DNA from: Betaproteobacteria bacterium
GTDB taxonomy: Bacteria > Pseudomonadota > Gammaproteobacteria > Burkholderiales > Sulfuricellaceae
Reading direction: 5' to 3'
Assembly (NCBI GenBank): GCA_021373185.1
Contig: JAJFTF010000024.1
Span: 359,117 to 423,116, forward strand
DNA: 64,000 nt
Positions 1-10,700 of this stretch are shown piece by piece. Every line of letters begins with the position of its first letter. The first letter of the stretch is position 1. Under the pieces are notes generated by a model. The model was given only the letters and a program-made list of their open reading frames with translations. It made no database searches and had not been told where the DNA came from. The translations under genes were made by a program, and so were the position numbers.

Positions 1-1145
1 TCGACAATGCGCTTCAGCAATCCGGCAAGCCGTACCGCCGAAATCGGCGAGGCGCCAATTTCCAGGCCATCCTTGTTGAGCTGGGCGGAAAGGTCGCCCA
101 TCAGCCAGTTGGCGACCAGTTTCGCCTCGCCGCCCAAGGCGCGCACCGCTTCCTCGAAATAAGCCGCCAGCTCGCGGGCCACCGTCAACACGCCGGCATC
201 GTAAACCGGCAAGCCATGTTCGCTGACAAAGCGCTCGCGCATCGCCTGCGGCAGCTCCGGCAGCGATGCGCGGGCGCGATCCAGGAACGCTTCGTCGATC
301 ACCAGCGGCAACAGGTCCGGGTCAGGAAAATAACGGTAGTCGTTGGCTTCTTCCTTCGAGCGCATCGAGCGGGTTTCGTCGCGGTCGGGGTCGTAGAGGC
401 GGGTTTCCTGCACGATGCGACCGCCGTCCTCGAGAATCTCAATCTGCCGCCGCACTTCGTAGTCGATGGCTTTTTCCATGAACTTGAACGAGTTGAGGTT
501 CTTGATCTCGCAGCGGGTGCCGAGCGTTTCGGTGCCCTTGGGCCGCACCGAGACGTTGGCGTCGCAGCGGAACGAGCCTTCCTGCATGTTGCCGTCGCAG
601 ATGCCGATCCAGCGCACCAGCGAATGCAGCGCCTTGGCGTAGGCCACGGCTTCGGCGCTGCTGCGCAGGTCGGGCTCGGTGACGATCTCGACCAGCGGCG
701 TGCCGGCACGGTTGAGGTCGATGCCGGTCATGCCGTGGAAATCTTCGTGCAGCGACTTTCCGGCGTCCTCTTCCATATGGGCGCGGGTGATGCGGATGTC
801 TTTTTCGTGGTCGCCCACCTGGATGCGCAGCTTGCCGCCCTCGGCGACGATCGGCAGTTCGAGCTGGGTGATCTGGTAGCCTTTGGGCAGATCCGGGTAG
901 AAGTAATTCTTGCGCTCGAACACCGAACGGCGGTTGATCCGGGCGCCGACGGCGAGGCCGAACTTGACCGCCTTTTCCGCCGCGACGCGGTTGAATACCG
1001 GCAGCACGCCGGGCAGGGCGATGTCCACCGCGCAAGCCTGGCTGTTGGGCGCGGCGCCATAAGCGGTGGCCGCGCCAGAGAAGATTTTGGACTGGGTGCT
1101 GAGCTGGGCGTGTGTTTCCAGCCCGATGACGATTTCCCACTGCAT
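1..1145 (-). CDS. gatB: Asp-tRNA(Asn)/Glu-tRNA(Gln) amidotransferase subunit B (3' part outside window)
   Basis: GatB binds the mischarged tRNA and, with GatA and GatC, converts Glu-tRNA(Gln) or Asp-tRNA(Asn) to the amide in the cytoplasm. Translating the minus strand from the ATG at 1145 gives [20 protein letters not shown], the standard GatB N-terminus, followed by the cradle domain. The frame stays open to the window edge, so about 381 codons are visible and roughly the last 100 (most of the tRNA-binding YqeY-type tail) lie outside. It is the third gene of gatC-gatA-gatB and is separated from gatA by 93 bp that hold an inverted repeat. Confidence 0.95.
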   Translation of the reverse strand, partial: MQWEIVIGLETHAQLSTQSKIFSGAATAYGAAPNSQACAVDIALPGVLPVFNRVAAEKAVKFGLAVGARINRRSVFERKNYFYPDLPKGYQITQLELPIVAEGGKLRIQVGDHEKDIRITRAHMEEDAGKSLHEDFHGMTGIDLNRAGTPLVEIVTEPDLRSSAEAVAYAKALHSLVRWIGICDGNMQEGSFRCDANVSVRPKGTETLGTRCEIKNLNSFKFMEKAIDYEVRRQIEILEDGGRIVQETRLYDPDRDETRSMRSKEEANDYRYFPDPDLLPLVIDEAFLDRARASLPELPQAMRERFVSEHGLPVYDAGVLTVARELAAYFEEAVRALGGEAKLVANWLMGDLSAQLNKDGLEIGASPISAVRLAGLLKRIV

Positions 1146-1165
1146 GTTTTAAACCCTTTTTAACT

Positions 1166-1231
1166 AACCGCAAAGGCGCAAAGAAAAAACGTCTTTTCAT
1201 GGGTTCTTTGCGCCTCGGCGCCTTTGCGGTT
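1166..1231. repeat. Long imperfect inverted repeat, copy 1 (gatA-gatB gap)
   Basis: The left arm AACCGCAAAGGCGC plus AAAGAA (1166-1185) faces a right arm TTCTTTGCGCC...GGCGCCTTTGCGGTT (1204-1231). The RNA could fold into a long hairpin with a short loop. The right arm contains an extra copy of the GCGCC unit. The right arm is nearly identical to that of the repeat at 37731-37846. Confidence 0.75.
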
Positions 1232-1238
1232 CAAGCTG

Positions 1239-2693
1239 TTATATTCCTTGCGGCATGCGCGTATGCCAGTCGGTCGCCTGCTGGTACTGATGCGCGACGT
1301 TGAGCATTTTCGCTTCGCTGAAATAGTTGCCGATGATCTGCAAGCCGACCGGACGACCATTGGCGCCGAAGCCGGCGGGCACCGACATGCCCGGCAGGCC
1401 GGCGAGATTGACGGCGATGGTGTAGATGTCGGACAGATACATCGAGACCGGATCGTCGCTCTTTTCGCCCAGGTTGAAGGCGGTGGTCGGCGCGGTCGGC
1501 CCCATGATCACGTCGCACTGCTTGAAGGCATCGGTAAAATCCTGCGCGATCAGGCGGCGCAGTTTCTGCGCCTTGAGATAATAGGCATCGTAATAGCCTG
1601 CCGACAGCACATAGGAGCCGATCATGATGCGCCGCTTCACTTCGGCGCCGAAGCCCTGGGCGCGGGTTTTCTGGTACATGTCCACCAGGTCGCCGTATTC
1701 CGGCGCACGGTAGCCATAGCGCACGCCATCGAAGCGGGCGAGGTTGCTGGAGGCTTCCGCCGGAGCGAGCACGTAATAAACCGGCACCGCCAGCTTGCTG
1801 TTGGGCAGCGAGACTTCGACGGTCTGCGCGCCCAGCTTGCGGTATTCGGCGAGCGCTTCTTCAATCGCCTTGGCGACATCCGCCGACAGGCCTTCGGCAA
1901 AGAACTCCCGGGGCAGGCCGATCTTCAAGCCGGCCAGCGGCAGGTTCAGGTCGCGCGTGTAGTCCTCTTTCTCGCGCTCCAGGCTGGTCGAATCGCGCAG
2001 GTCGAAGCCGGCCATGGTGTTGAGCAGCAGCGCGCAGTCTTCGGCGCTGCGCGCCATCGGCCCGCCCTGATCGAGCGAGGAAGCGAAGGCGATCATGCCG
2101 TAGCGCGATACCACGCCATAGGTCGGCTTGATGCCGGTGATGCCGGTGCATGCGGCGGGCTGGCGGATCGAGCCGCCGGTGTCGGTGCCGGTGGCTGCCG
2201 GGCACAAGCGTGCCGCCACCGCCGCCGCCGAACCACCCGAACTGCCGCCGGGGACGGCGTTCAAATCCCAGGGGTTCTTCACCTTGCCGTAGTAGGAAGT
2301 TTCGTTGCTCGACCCCATGGCGAATTCGTCCATGTTGGTCTTGCCCAAGTTGACCGCGCCGCCCCGATTGAACTGTTCGATCACATGGGCGTCATACGGT
2401 GCGATGAAATTGTGCAGCATCTTCGAGCCGCAGGTGGTGCGCCAGCCTTTGGCGCAGAAAATATCCTTCTGCGCGATCGGAACGCCGGTGACCGGCCCGG
2501 CTTTTCCCGCTGCGATCACGGCATCGGCGGCCTTGGCCTGGGCCAGGCTTTTGCCTTCATCGACGGTGATGAAGGCATTCAGGGACGGATTCAATTCGCC
2601 GATGCGCTTGAGAAAAATTTGCGTCAGTTCGACGCTGGAGATTTCCTTGCCGGCCAGCAAGCCGGAAAGTTTTTTTAACGAGGTATTGAACAT
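1239..2693 (-). CDS. gatA: Asp-tRNA(Asn)/Glu-tRNA(Gln) amidotransferase subunit A
   Basis: This is the amidase-signature subunit that releases ammonia from glutamine for tRNA-dependent amidation. The 484-aa length is typical. The Ser-cisSer-Lys triad is visible: Lys76 in PIAQKDIF, Ser151 in the [12 protein letters not shown] amidase signature, and Ser175 in [12 protein letters not shown]. The spacing (+75, +99) matches known GatA. Its ATG begins 2 bp after the gatC stop, so the two are probably translationally coupled. Identification is firm from the motifs and the neighbours gatC and gatB. Confidence 0.97.
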   Translation of the reverse strand: MFNTSLKKLSGLLAGKEISSVELTQIFLKRIGELNPSLNAFITVDEGKSLAQAKAADAVIAAGKAGPVTGVPIAQKDIFCAKGWRTTCGSKMLHNFIAPYDAHVIEQFNRGGAVNLGKTNMDEFAMGSSNETSYYGKVKNPWDLNAVPGGSSGGSAAAVAARLCPAATGTDTGGSIRQPAACTGITGIKPTYGVVSRYGMIAFASSLDQGGPMARSAEDCALLLNTMAGFDLRDSTSLEREKEDYTRDLNLPLAGLKIGLPREFFAEGLSADVAKAIEEALAEYRKLGAQTVEVSLPNSKLAVPVYYVLAPAEASSNLARFDGVRYGYRAPEYGDLVDMYQKTRAQGFGAEVKRRIMIGSYVLSAGYYDAYYLKAQKLRRLIAQDFTDAFKQCDVIMGPTAPTTAFNLGEKSDDPVSMYLSDIYTIAVNLAGLPGMSVPAGFGANGRPVGLQIIGNYFSEAKMLNVAHQYQQATDWHTRMPQGI

Positions 2694-2695
2694 TT

Positions 2696-2983
2696 TTATT
2701 CGATGACTTTGGGAACAAGATACAAATCGGCTTCGACCTGCGGCGCAACCGCCTGGAATGCCGCGTGGCGATCAGGCTCGGTCGCCACATCGTCACGCAG
2801 GCGCAGCACCACATCCTGGGCATGCGCCATCGGCTCGATGCCGGTGGTATCGACCGCCTGCATTTGCTCGGCGAGGTCGAGAATATTGGAGAGCTGCTGC
2901 AAATAGCCCGGCATCTCATCCTCTTCCACCGCGATGCGGGCAAGATAAGCAATGCGCTTTACGTCGGCCAGATTCAAGGACAT
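2696..2983 (-). CDS. gatC: Asp-tRNA(Asn)/Glu-tRNA(Gln) amidotransferase subunit C
   Basis: This small subunit wraps around GatA and stabilises the GatCAB complex. The 95-aa product starts [20 protein letters not shown] and contains the usual ...LPVP-like end ([11 protein letters not shown]). The frame is open upstream to 3034, but the ATG at 2983 gives the canonical N-terminus, so the 17 upstream residues are not taken as coding. It is the first gene of the minus-strand gatCAB operon and is divergent from mreB. Confidence 0.93.
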   Translation of the reverse strand: MSLNLADVKRIAYLARIAVEEDEMPGYLQQLSNILDLAEQMQAVDTTGIEPMAHAQDVVLRLRDDVATEPDRHAAFQAVAPQVEADLYLVPKVIE

Positions 2984-4121
<1,138 letters not shown>

Positions 4122-4125
4122 TCAA

Positions 4126-4152
4126 TGTCGGGTTGCATAACGTAACCCGGCA
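4126..4152 (+). terminator. Hairpin between mreB and mreC (possible attenuator)
   Basis: TGTCGGGTT (4126-4134) pairs with AACCCGGCA (4144-4152) over nine positions, one of them G-U, around a 9-nt loop. No T-run follows, so it is not a classic terminator. Its place after mreB suggests partial termination or transcript protection, which would make mreB more abundant than the genes downstream. Confidence 0.35.
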
Positions 4153-4168
4153 TTCATGATCTGAGCAT

Positions 4169-5083
4169 ATGGACCATCAAGCGCCGCCATTTTTCAAGCA
4201 TGGCCCCAGTCCGCTAGCGCGTTTCATGTTTTTCGCCTTCCTTTCCCTGATGCTGATGGCGCTGGACGCCCGCCTGAACACCCTGAACTCCCTGCGCCAG
4301 GCACTTTCAGTCGCAATTACCCCGTTGCAGCGCCTGGCCAACCTTCCTGCCGAGCTGCTCGACCGTACCGGCAACTTTTTCGTTACCCAGGGACGGCTGC
4401 AAAGCGAGAACACCGCGTTCCGCCAGCGGCAACTGGTGCAGGCCGTGCAATTGCAGAGCATGCAGGCGACACAGGGAGAAAACGCTTACCTGCGAAAAAT
4501 TCTGGGCATCCATCAACGGCGCGGCGAAAGCATGGTAACGGCTGAAATCATCTATACCGGACGCGACCCGTTTTCCCAGAAAATCATTGTCGACAAGGGC
4601 TCCAACCATAAAATCCAGGCCGGCCAGCCGGCGCTCGACGATGTCGGCGTCATCGGCCAGGTCACCCGTGTTTACCCGTTCAACAGCGAAGTCACCCTGC
4701 TGACCGACAAGGATCAGGCGGTTCCGGTGGAAATCGTGCGCAACGGCACCCGTGCCATCGCCTTCGGCCACGGCCAGGACGGCGCGCTGGAACTGCCGTT
4801 CATGGCCGCCAACGCCGACATCCAGAACGGCGACACGCTGGTTACTTCCGGCATCGACGGCATTTACCCCACCGGGTTGCCGGTGGCGGTGGTGTCGAAA
4901 ATCGAACGCAACGCCGCTTTCGCCAAGATCACCTGCACGCCGAGCGCGGGAGTAAACCGCCACAAGCAGTTGTTGATCCTGATCGGCGAAGTGAGACCGG
5001 TGCTGCCGCCGATACCCGTCGACCCGGACAGCGCGAAAACCGCTGACGGCAAAGCGCCCGCCCTGAAAAAACGGAGAAACTGA
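4169..5083 (+). CDS. mreC: Rod shape-determining protein MreC
   Basis: This bitopic inner-membrane protein has a periplasmic beta domain that activates PBP2 in the elongasome. The 304 aa show a short cytoplasmic end, one membrane helix (about residues 16-33, ARFMFFAFLSLMLMALDA), a coiled coil (about 65-110) and the double beta-barrel MreC core with IVDKGSNHKIQAGQPALDDVGVIG-type sequence. The tail is Pro/Lys-rich. Its stop overlaps the mreD start by one base (TGATG). Confidence 0.96.
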   Translation: MDHQAPPFFKHGPSPLARFMFFAFLSLMLMALDARLNTLNSLRQALSVAITPLQRLANLPAELLDRTGNFFVTQGRLQSENTAFRQRQLVQAVQLQSMQATQGENAYLRKILGIHQRRGESMVTAEIIYTGRDPFSQKIIVDKGSNHKIQAGQPALDDVGVIGQVTRVYPFNSEVTLLTDKDQAVPVEIVRNGTRAIAFGHGQDGALELPFMAANADIQNGDTLVTSGIDGIYPTGLPVAVVSKIERNAAFAKITCTPSAGVNRHKQLLILIGEVRPVLPPIPVDPDSAKTADGKAPALKKRRN

Positions 5084-5616
5084 TGCATTTCGCCGGATCC
5101 CCAGAATTACTCAGGCCAGCCAGCAGAAAATTCATCCTACTGACGCTGGTATGCGGTTTGCTGCTCAATCTACTGCCCTGGCACGGGCTGGCGCTGCTGT
5201 TCCGCCCTGATTTTGTCGCCCTGATCCTGCTGTTCTGGGCCATTCACGAACCGCGCAAGCTGGGATTCACCGCCGCCTGGGTCGCCGGCCTGCTGATGGA
5301 CATCAGCGACGGCGCGGCATTCGGCCAGCATGCGCTGGCTTACGTCGTCGGCATTTATGCGGCAATCCTGCTGCATCGCCGCATTCAGCGTTTCACCTTG
5401 TGGCAGCAGGCCGCCCATGTGCTGCCGTTGCTGCTGCTGCTGCAGGCGACCATGATGCTGATCCGGCTGTTCGGCGGCGCCGCTTCTCCCGGCCTCGGCT
5501 ACTTCCTCTCCTGCCTCACCGGCACGGTGTTATGGCCGGCGATAAGCCAGTTGTTCCTGCTTCCGCAGCGCGGTCGGCAGGACACCGATCCGGTGTACTC
5601 GACAGGTCACAAGTGA
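5083..5616 (+). CDS. mreD: Rod shape-determining protein MreD
   Basis: This integral membrane partner of MreC modulates PBP2 activation. The 177 aa are mostly hydrophobic with five or six predicted membrane segments, and the conserved RPDF motif sits in FRPDFVALILLFWAIHEPRKLG. It overlaps both neighbours (mreC by 1 nt, mrdA by 4 nt). Position and composition support MreD; the family is poorly conserved in sequence. Confidence 0.92.
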   Translation: MHFAGSPELLRPASRKFILLTLVCGLLLNLLPWHGLALLFRPDFVALILLFWAIHEPRKLGFTAAWVAGLLMDISDGAAFGQHALAYVVGIYAAILLHRRIQRFTLWQQAAHVLPLLLLLQATMMLIRLFGGAASPGLGYFLSCLTGTVLWPAISQLFLLPQRGRQDTDPVYSTGHK

Positions 5617-7514
5617 ATCGCCCGACCGAACTCAAGAACAACCAGAGAGAGCTGTATTATTTCAGATGGCGGCTCGGCATCGCCGCAGCCTGTGCCGTGC
5701 TGCTGTTCACACTCTTGATCGGACGCTTCTTCTTCCTGCAGGTGGTACAGCACGACTATTTCTCCACGCTGGCGGAAAACAACCGCATTTCCATCATTCC
5801 GGTGATACCCAACCGCGGACTGATCCTCGACCGCAACGGCGTGGTTCTGGCGTACAACTACTCGGCCTACACGCTGGAAATCACGCCCAGCAAGGTCAAA
5901 CGCCTGGATACGACGATCAATGACCTGGCGACTCTGGTGGACATCCAGCCGCGCGACCGCAAACGCTTCAAGAAACTGTTGGATGAAAGCCGCAACTTCG
6001 AGAGCCTGCCAATCCGCGCCCGGCTGAACGATGTCGAAGTCGCCCGCTTTGCCGCCAACCGCTACCGCTTTCCCGGCGTGGAAATCAAGGCGCGGCTGTT
6101 CCGCCATTACCCCAAGGGAGAACTGGCTTCCCACGCCATCGGCCATATTGGCCGGATCAACGATGCCGACCTCGATCAACTGGAAGAAGCTGACGAAATG
6201 GCAAATTACCGCGGCACCGACCATATCGGCAAGCTGGGCATCGAACAGAGTTACGAGAAACAACTGCACGGCACCACCGGCTTCGAGCAGGTCGAGACCG
6301 ATGCCGGCGGCCACTCGCTGCGCGTTCTCAATCGCCGCTCGCCGATTTCCGGCAAGAACTTGACCCTGACGCTCGACAGCCGCCTGCAGGATGTGGCCGA
6401 ACAGGCGTTTGGGGCGCATCGCGGCGCGCTGGTGGCGATCGACCCGAAGAACGGCGAAGTGCTGGCCTTCATCAGCAAGCCGGGATTCGACCCCAACTTG
6501 TTCATCGATGGCATCGACCCGATCAGTTGGGATACGCTTAACAACTCGCCCGACAAACCGCTCAACAACCGCGCCCTGCGCGGCCAATACCCGCCGGGCT
6601 CGACATTCAAGCCATTCATGGCGCTGGCCGGGCTGGAACTGGGCAAGCGCACGCCCTCCTACACCATTTCCGATCCGGGATTTTTTACGCTGGCCGGCAA
6701 TGCCCACCATTACCGCGACTGGAAACCGGGCGGACATGGCATGGTGGACCTGAAGAAATCCATCACCATTTCCTGCGACACTTACTACTATGGACTGGCC
6801 AACGATCTGGGGCCGGATAACATTTTCAATTTTATCGGCCAGTTCGGCTTCGGCAAAAAGACCGGCATCGACATCGAAGGCGAGACCTCCGGCCTGCTTC
6901 CCTCGCGCGAATGGAAAATGAAACGCTACAAGCAAAAATGGTATGCCGGCGATACCATCAGCGTCGGCATCGGCCAGGGTTACAATCTGGCGACGCCCTT
7001 GCAACTGGCGTTCGCCACCGCGATTCTGGCGAACAACGGCACAGCCATCCGCCCGCATCTGGTGCGCTCCGTACGCGATGCCGGCGCCAGTCAGGAACAG
7101 CTCATGCCGGTCAAGCCCGCCGCCACCCTGGCATTGAAACCGGAGAACCTGGCGCTGGTCAGAGAAGCCATGGTGGCGGTTACCCAACCGGGCGGCACGG
7201 CGCCGCGCGTCGGCGCCAATGCGCCCTACCTGACCGCAGGCAAGACCGGCACGGCCCAGGTAATCGCCATCAAACAAACTGAGAAATACGTGGAAAGCCG
7301 GGTTGCCGAGCGCCATCGCGATCACGCCTTGTTCATCGCCTACGCACCGGCTGACGACCCCAAGATTGCTTTCGCCATCCTGGTGGAAAATGGCGGTCAC
7401 GGCGGATCGACGGCAGGGCCGATCGCCCGCACACTGCTGGATTTCTACCTGCTGGGCAAATCGCCGATCCCCGTATTGCCCGCCGCAGAAGAGGAGGAAG
7501 GGCCGCATGATTAA
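5613..7514 (+). CDS. mrdA: Peptidoglycan DD-transpeptidase PBP2 (MrdA)
   Basis: This class B penicillin-binding protein cross-links side-wall peptidoglycan with RodA. The GTG at 5613 overlaps the mreD stop (GTGA) and gives 633 aa; the frame is open further upstream, but that part is an out-of-frame reading of mreD. One N-terminal membrane helix (about 23-45) is followed by the pedestal domain. The transpeptidase motifs are STFK with Ser330, SCD at 387-389 (SxN position, Asp variant as in other PBP2s) and KTGT with Lys544. Confidence 0.97.
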   Translation: MNRPTELKNNQRELYYFRWRLGIAAACAVLLFTLLIGRFFFLQVVQHDYFSTLAENNRISIIPVIPNRGLILDRNGVVLAYNYSAYTLEITPSKVKRLDTTINDLATLVDIQPRDRKRFKKLLDESRNFESLPIRARLNDVEVARFAANRYRFPGVEIKARLFRHYPKGELASHAIGHIGRINDADLDQLEEADEMANYRGTDHIGKLGIEQSYEKQLHGTTGFEQVETDAGGHSLRVLNRRSPISGKNLTLTLDSRLQDVAEQAFGAHRGALVAIDPKNGEVLAFISKPGFDPNLFIDGIDPISWDTLNNSPDKPLNNRALRGQYPPGSTFKPFMALAGLELGKRTPSYTISDPGFFTLAGNAHHYRDWKPGGHGMVDLKKSITISCDTYYYGLANDLGPDNIFNFIGQFGFGKKTGIDIEGETSGLLPSREWKMKRYKQKWYAGDTISVGIGQGYNLATPLQLAFATAILANNGTAIRPHLVRSVRDAGASQEQLMPVKPAATLALKPENLALVREAMVAVTQPGGTAPRVGANAPYLTAGKTGTAQVIAIKQTEKYVESRVAERHRDHALFIAYAPADDPKIAFAILVENGGHGGSTAGPIARTLLDFYLLGKSPIPVLPAAEEEEGPHD

Positions 7515-8610
7515 AACCCACCTGCGACAGATCCGGCTGCACCTCGGTACGCACATTGACAGCCTGCTGCTGAATTTTATCCTGGCATTGATGATGCTCG
7601 GCCTGGTCATACTTTATAGCGCATCCGGCCAGGATCTCGGCAAAACCACCAGCCAGATGGTCAATATGGCGGTGGCGCTGATCCTGATGTGGATTGTTGC
7701 CAAGATTCCGCCGCCGCATCTGGCGCGGTTCGCCTTGCCGGCGTACGTGCTGGGCCTGTTGCTGCTGATCGGCGTGGCGCTGTTCGGCGACGTCAGCCAT
7801 GGCGCGCGGCGCTGGCTGAATATCGGCATCCGCATCCAGCCTTCGGAGATGATGAAATTGGCTGTGCCGCTAATGCTCGCCTGGTACCTGGATCGACGCG
7901 AAAAGACCCTCAACCTCAAGGATTTCGGCGTCGCCGCCCTGATGCTGCTGGCCCCCGTCGGGCTGATCATCAAACAGCCGGATCTCGGCACTGCGTTGCT
8001 GATCTCCGCCGCCGGCTTTTATGTGCTGTTTCTGGCCGGGCTGAGCTGGCGCATCATCCTCGGCATGCTGATTGTCGCTGCGGCAAGCGCACCGATCCTG
8101 TGGTCGCTGCTGCACGATTACCAGCGCCAGCGCATCCTGACCCTGATCGATCCTTCGCAGGATCCGCTCGGTTCGGGTTATCACATCATCCAGTCGAACA
8201 TCGCGCTGGGTTCCGGCGGCGTTTTCGGCAAGGGCTGGTTCAACGGCACGCAAGCGCATCTCGATTTCCTGCCGGAGCGCACCACGGATTTCATTTTTGC
8301 CGTTTACGCCGAGGAATTCGGCATGGCCGGCAATCTCATCCTGGTAGCGCTCTATGTCCTGGTGATCGGTCGCGGCCTGGTGATCGCCGCCAAGGCGCCG
8401 ACCCTGTTCAGCCGGCTGCTGGCGGGCGGCATCACGCTGACCTTCTTTACCTACGCTTTCGTCAACATGGGGATGGTCAGCGGCATCTTGCCGGTGGTCG
8501 GGGTGCCGCTGCCGCTGATCAGCTACGGCGGGACATCCATGGTGACACTGCTGGTCGGATTTGGTATGTTGATGAGTATTCAAACCCACAGAAAACTGGT
8601 GCAGTCATAA
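7507..8610 (+). CDS. mrdB: Peptidoglycan glycosyltransferase RodA (MrdB)
   Basis: RodA is the SEDS-family lipid II polymerase that partners PBP2. The ATG at 7507 overlaps the end of mrdA by 8 nt and gives 367 aa, normal for RodA; the longer open frame upstream is an mrdA shadow. About ten membrane helices are apparent. SEDS signatures are visible: GARRWLNIGIRIQPSEMMKL, KQPDLGTALLI and GVPLPLISYGGTSM. The catalytic Asp lies in the extracellular loop with FLPERTTDFIFAVYAEE. Confidence 0.97.
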   Translation: MIKTHLRQIRLHLGTHIDSLLLNFILALMMLGLVILYSASGQDLGKTTSQMVNMAVALILMWIVAKIPPPHLARFALPAYVLGLLLLIGVALFGDVSHGARRWLNIGIRIQPSEMMKLAVPLMLAWYLDRREKTLNLKDFGVAALMLLAPVGLIIKQPDLGTALLISAAGFYVLFLAGLSWRIILGMLIVAAASAPILWSLLHDYQRQRILTLIDPSQDPLGSGYHIIQSNIALGSGGVFGKGWFNGTQAHLDFLPERTTDFIFAVYAEEFGMAGNLILVALYVLVIGRGLVIAAKAPTLFSRLLAGGITLTFFTYAFVNMGMVSGILPVVGVPLPLISYGGTSMVTLLVGFGMLMSIQTHRKLVQS

Positions 8611-9537
8611 ATGAAAAGCTCTCACTGGCTCGCATTGCTCCCGCTTGCCGCTATCCTGGCCGGTTGCGGCAGCATCCTGCCGCGGCAGGACACTCCGGTT
8701 GCCGTCTGGAAGTCGGAAAAACCCGCCGTTGCCGCCAGCAAGGGCGGTGGCTACTACCTCAACGACGGCCCGGGCGACAACCCGCCCGCCAACCTGGATG
8801 CCATCCCGGATGCCGTGCCCAAGGCCGAGCCGCTGAACAAGGCCACCAGCCGACCTTATACCGTATTGGGGCAAACCTATACCCCTTCCGCCAGCCTGAA
8901 ACCCTACAAGGAAACCGGCGTGGCGTCGTGGTATGGCCGGCGCTATCACGGGCAGAAAACCTCGACCGGCGAGATTTACGACATGTACGCCATGACGGCA
9001 GCGCACACCACCTTGCCGCTGCCGAGCTATGCGCGCGTCACCAACCTGAAGAACAACAAATCGGTCGTGGTGCGCGTCAACGATCGCGGCCCGTTTCACA
9101 GCGACCGCCTGATCGACTTGTCCTACACCGCCGCCTACAAGCTGGGCGTGCTCGCGGGCGGCAGCACGCCGGTGCTGGTGGAATCGATCGATCCGGCCAA
9201 TTACTCTGCCGCACCGGTCTACGCCGCTGCACCCAAACAGGTTGAGACGATTCCAGTTGTCGCGGCAGCACAACCGGTAGCCGCGCCCATTGAAGCTGCC
9301 GCAGGAAGCGGCCACTTTGTTCAGATCGGCGCATTCGGCATGCAGGAAAATGCCGAGCATTTCCGCGACCGGCTCAAGATAGAGCTGGCGCAGCTTTCCG
9401 ACAAACTGCAAATTTATTCCGCCGACGGGCTGTTCCGGGTGCGCGCCGGGCCGTATCCGAGCATCGCCGAGGCCAGCCAGATCGCCTCCACCATCAGGAA
9501 TTCTCTCAACATTAAAGCGGTTATGACAACACGCTAA
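8611..9537 (+). CDS. rlpA: Endolytic peptidoglycan transglycosylase RlpA (septal lipoprotein)
   Basis: This outer-membrane lipoprotein cleaves denuded glycans at division sites. The 308 aa begin with a type II signal and lipobox (LAAILAGCG, lipidated Cys19). A double-psi beta-barrel domain follows (about 105-195, with GVASWYGRRYHGQKTSTGE and RVNDRGPFHSDRLIDLS, including the catalytic-region Asp/His). After an Ala/Pro-rich linker comes a C-terminal SPOR domain (about 228-305, GHFVQIGAFGMQENAEHFRD) that binds denuded glycan. It starts directly after the rodA stop. Confidence 0.96.
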   Translation: MKSSHWLALLPLAAILAGCGSILPRQDTPVAVWKSEKPAVAASKGGGYYLNDGPGDNPPANLDAIPDAVPKAEPLNKATSRPYTVLGQTYTPSASLKPYKETGVASWYGRRYHGQKTSTGEIYDMYAMTAAHTTLPLPSYARVTNLKNNKSVVVRVNDRGPFHSDRLIDLSYTAAYKLGVLAGGSTPVLVESIDPANYSAAPVYAAAPKQVETIPVVAAAQPVAAPIEAAAGSGHFVQIGAFGMQENAEHFRDRLKIELAQLSDKLQIYSADGLFRVRAGPYPSIAEASQIASTIRNSLNIKAVMTTR

Positions 9538-9557
9538 CTTTCAGACGACTTGCCGAC

Positions 9558-10700
9558 ATGAAAAAACTCTGCCTGCTGATTTTCCTGCTGATTTCTGCGC
9601 CGGTCTTTGCCGCAGCGCAAACCACCGCCCCACCTCTTCCTCCTGTGCCGGAAATTGCCGCCCGCGCCTATGTCCTGATCGACTATCTCAACGGCCAGGT
9701 TTTGCAGCAACGGGCCGGCAATGAGCGCATAGAACCAGCATCGCTTACCAAGCTGATGACGGCTTACCTGACTTTTGCCGCATTGCATCAGGAAACAATC
9801 AAGCTCAACCAGGCGCTGCCGGTATCGGAGCGCGCATGGCGAGCCGAAGGCTCGCGCATGTTTATCGACCCGAAAACGCCGGTCACCGTCGATGAGTTGA
9901 TCCGCGGCATGATCGTGCAATCGGGCAACGACGCCTGCATCGCATTGGCAGAAAGCATCGCCGGCAGCGAAGAAGAATTTGTTCGCCGCATGAATCAGGA
10001 AGCGCAACGCCTTGGCATGAAAAATACCCATTTCATGAATGCCACCGGGCTTCCCCATCTCCAGCACTACACCACGGCATATGATTTAGGGTTGCTGGCG
10101 CAGGCGATCATTCGCGACTTCCCCGAGTTTTACCCGATCTATTCGCAGAAAGAATACAAGTACAACAAAATCACCCAGGCCAACCGCAACCGCCTGCTAT
10201 GGCAGGACCCCACCGTTGACGGCATGAAAACCGGCCATACCGAATCCGCCGGATTCTGCCTGATTGCCTCGGCGAAACGCGAATCGCACCGGTTGATTTC
10301 GGTAGTACTGGGCACCTCTTCGGAAAGCATGCGCGCCAGCGAAAGCCAGAAACTGTTGAATTACGGCTTCCTGAATTTCGACGCTCACCACCTGTACCAG
10401 AAGGACCAGGTGGTCGCCACCCTGCCGGTGTGGAAAGGCAACATCAACAACCTCAAGGCCGGCGTTGCCAAGGACTTGTTCGTGTCGCTGCCGAAAGGCC
10501 ATTACAAACACCTGAAGGCTACGCTGATCAGCAAACAGCCGCTGCTGGCGCCAATTTCCGCCGGACAGAAAATCGGGGTAATCCGCCTGACCGTGGATGA
10601 CAAGCTCTTTGCCGAATATCCGCTGGTGGCGCTGGAAGAGGTGTCGACCGCCAACATCTTCAAGCGCGGCTGGGACAGCATCAAACTGTGGCTCAAATGA
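9558..10700 (+). CDS. dacA: D-alanyl-D-alanine carboxypeptidase (PBP5/6 type)
   Basis: This periplasmic carboxypeptidase trims the terminal D-Ala from pentapeptides. The 380 aa have a cleavable signal (LCLLIFLLISAPVFAAAQ). The catalytic motifs are S62-LT-K65 (SLTK), S122-G-N124 and K224-T-G. A C-terminal beta domain ends in FKRGWDSIKLWLK, the amphipathic membrane anchor of this family. It ends ATGA with the next gene, the D-amino-acid aminotransferase. DacA versus DacC cannot be separated by sequence reading alone. Confidence 0.95.
   Translation: MKKLCLLIFLLISAPVFAAAQTTAPPLPPVPEIAARAYVLIDYLNGQVLQQRAGNERIEPASLTKLMTAYLTFAALHQETIKLNQALPVSERAWRAEGSRMFIDPKTPVTVDELIRGMIVQSGNDACIALAESIAGSEEEFVRRMNQEAQRLGMKNTHFMNATGLPHLQHYTTAYDLGLLAQAIIRDFPEFYPIYSQKEYKYNKITQANRNRLLWQDPTVDGMKTGHTESAGFCLIASAKRESHRLISVVLGTSSESMRASESQKLLNYGFLNFDAHHLYQKDQVVATLPVWKGNINNLKAGVAKDLFVSLPKGHYKHLKATLISKQPLLAPISAGQKIGVIRLTVDDKLFAEYPLVALEEVSTANIFKRGWDSIKLWLK

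Noticed and set aside
216..1163. Long plus-strand open frame opposite gatB (315 codons)
   Set aside because: It mirrors gatB; composition follows the GC-rich codon pattern of the minus-strand gene and shows no family motif.
1224..2678. Plus-strand open frame opposite gatA (484 codons)
   Set aside because: It is an antisense shadow of gatA, which has full catalytic motifs on the other strand.
5607..7610. Minus-strand 667-codon open frame opposite mrdA
   Set aside because: Antisense shadow of PBP2; His/Gln/Arg-rich composition without motifs.
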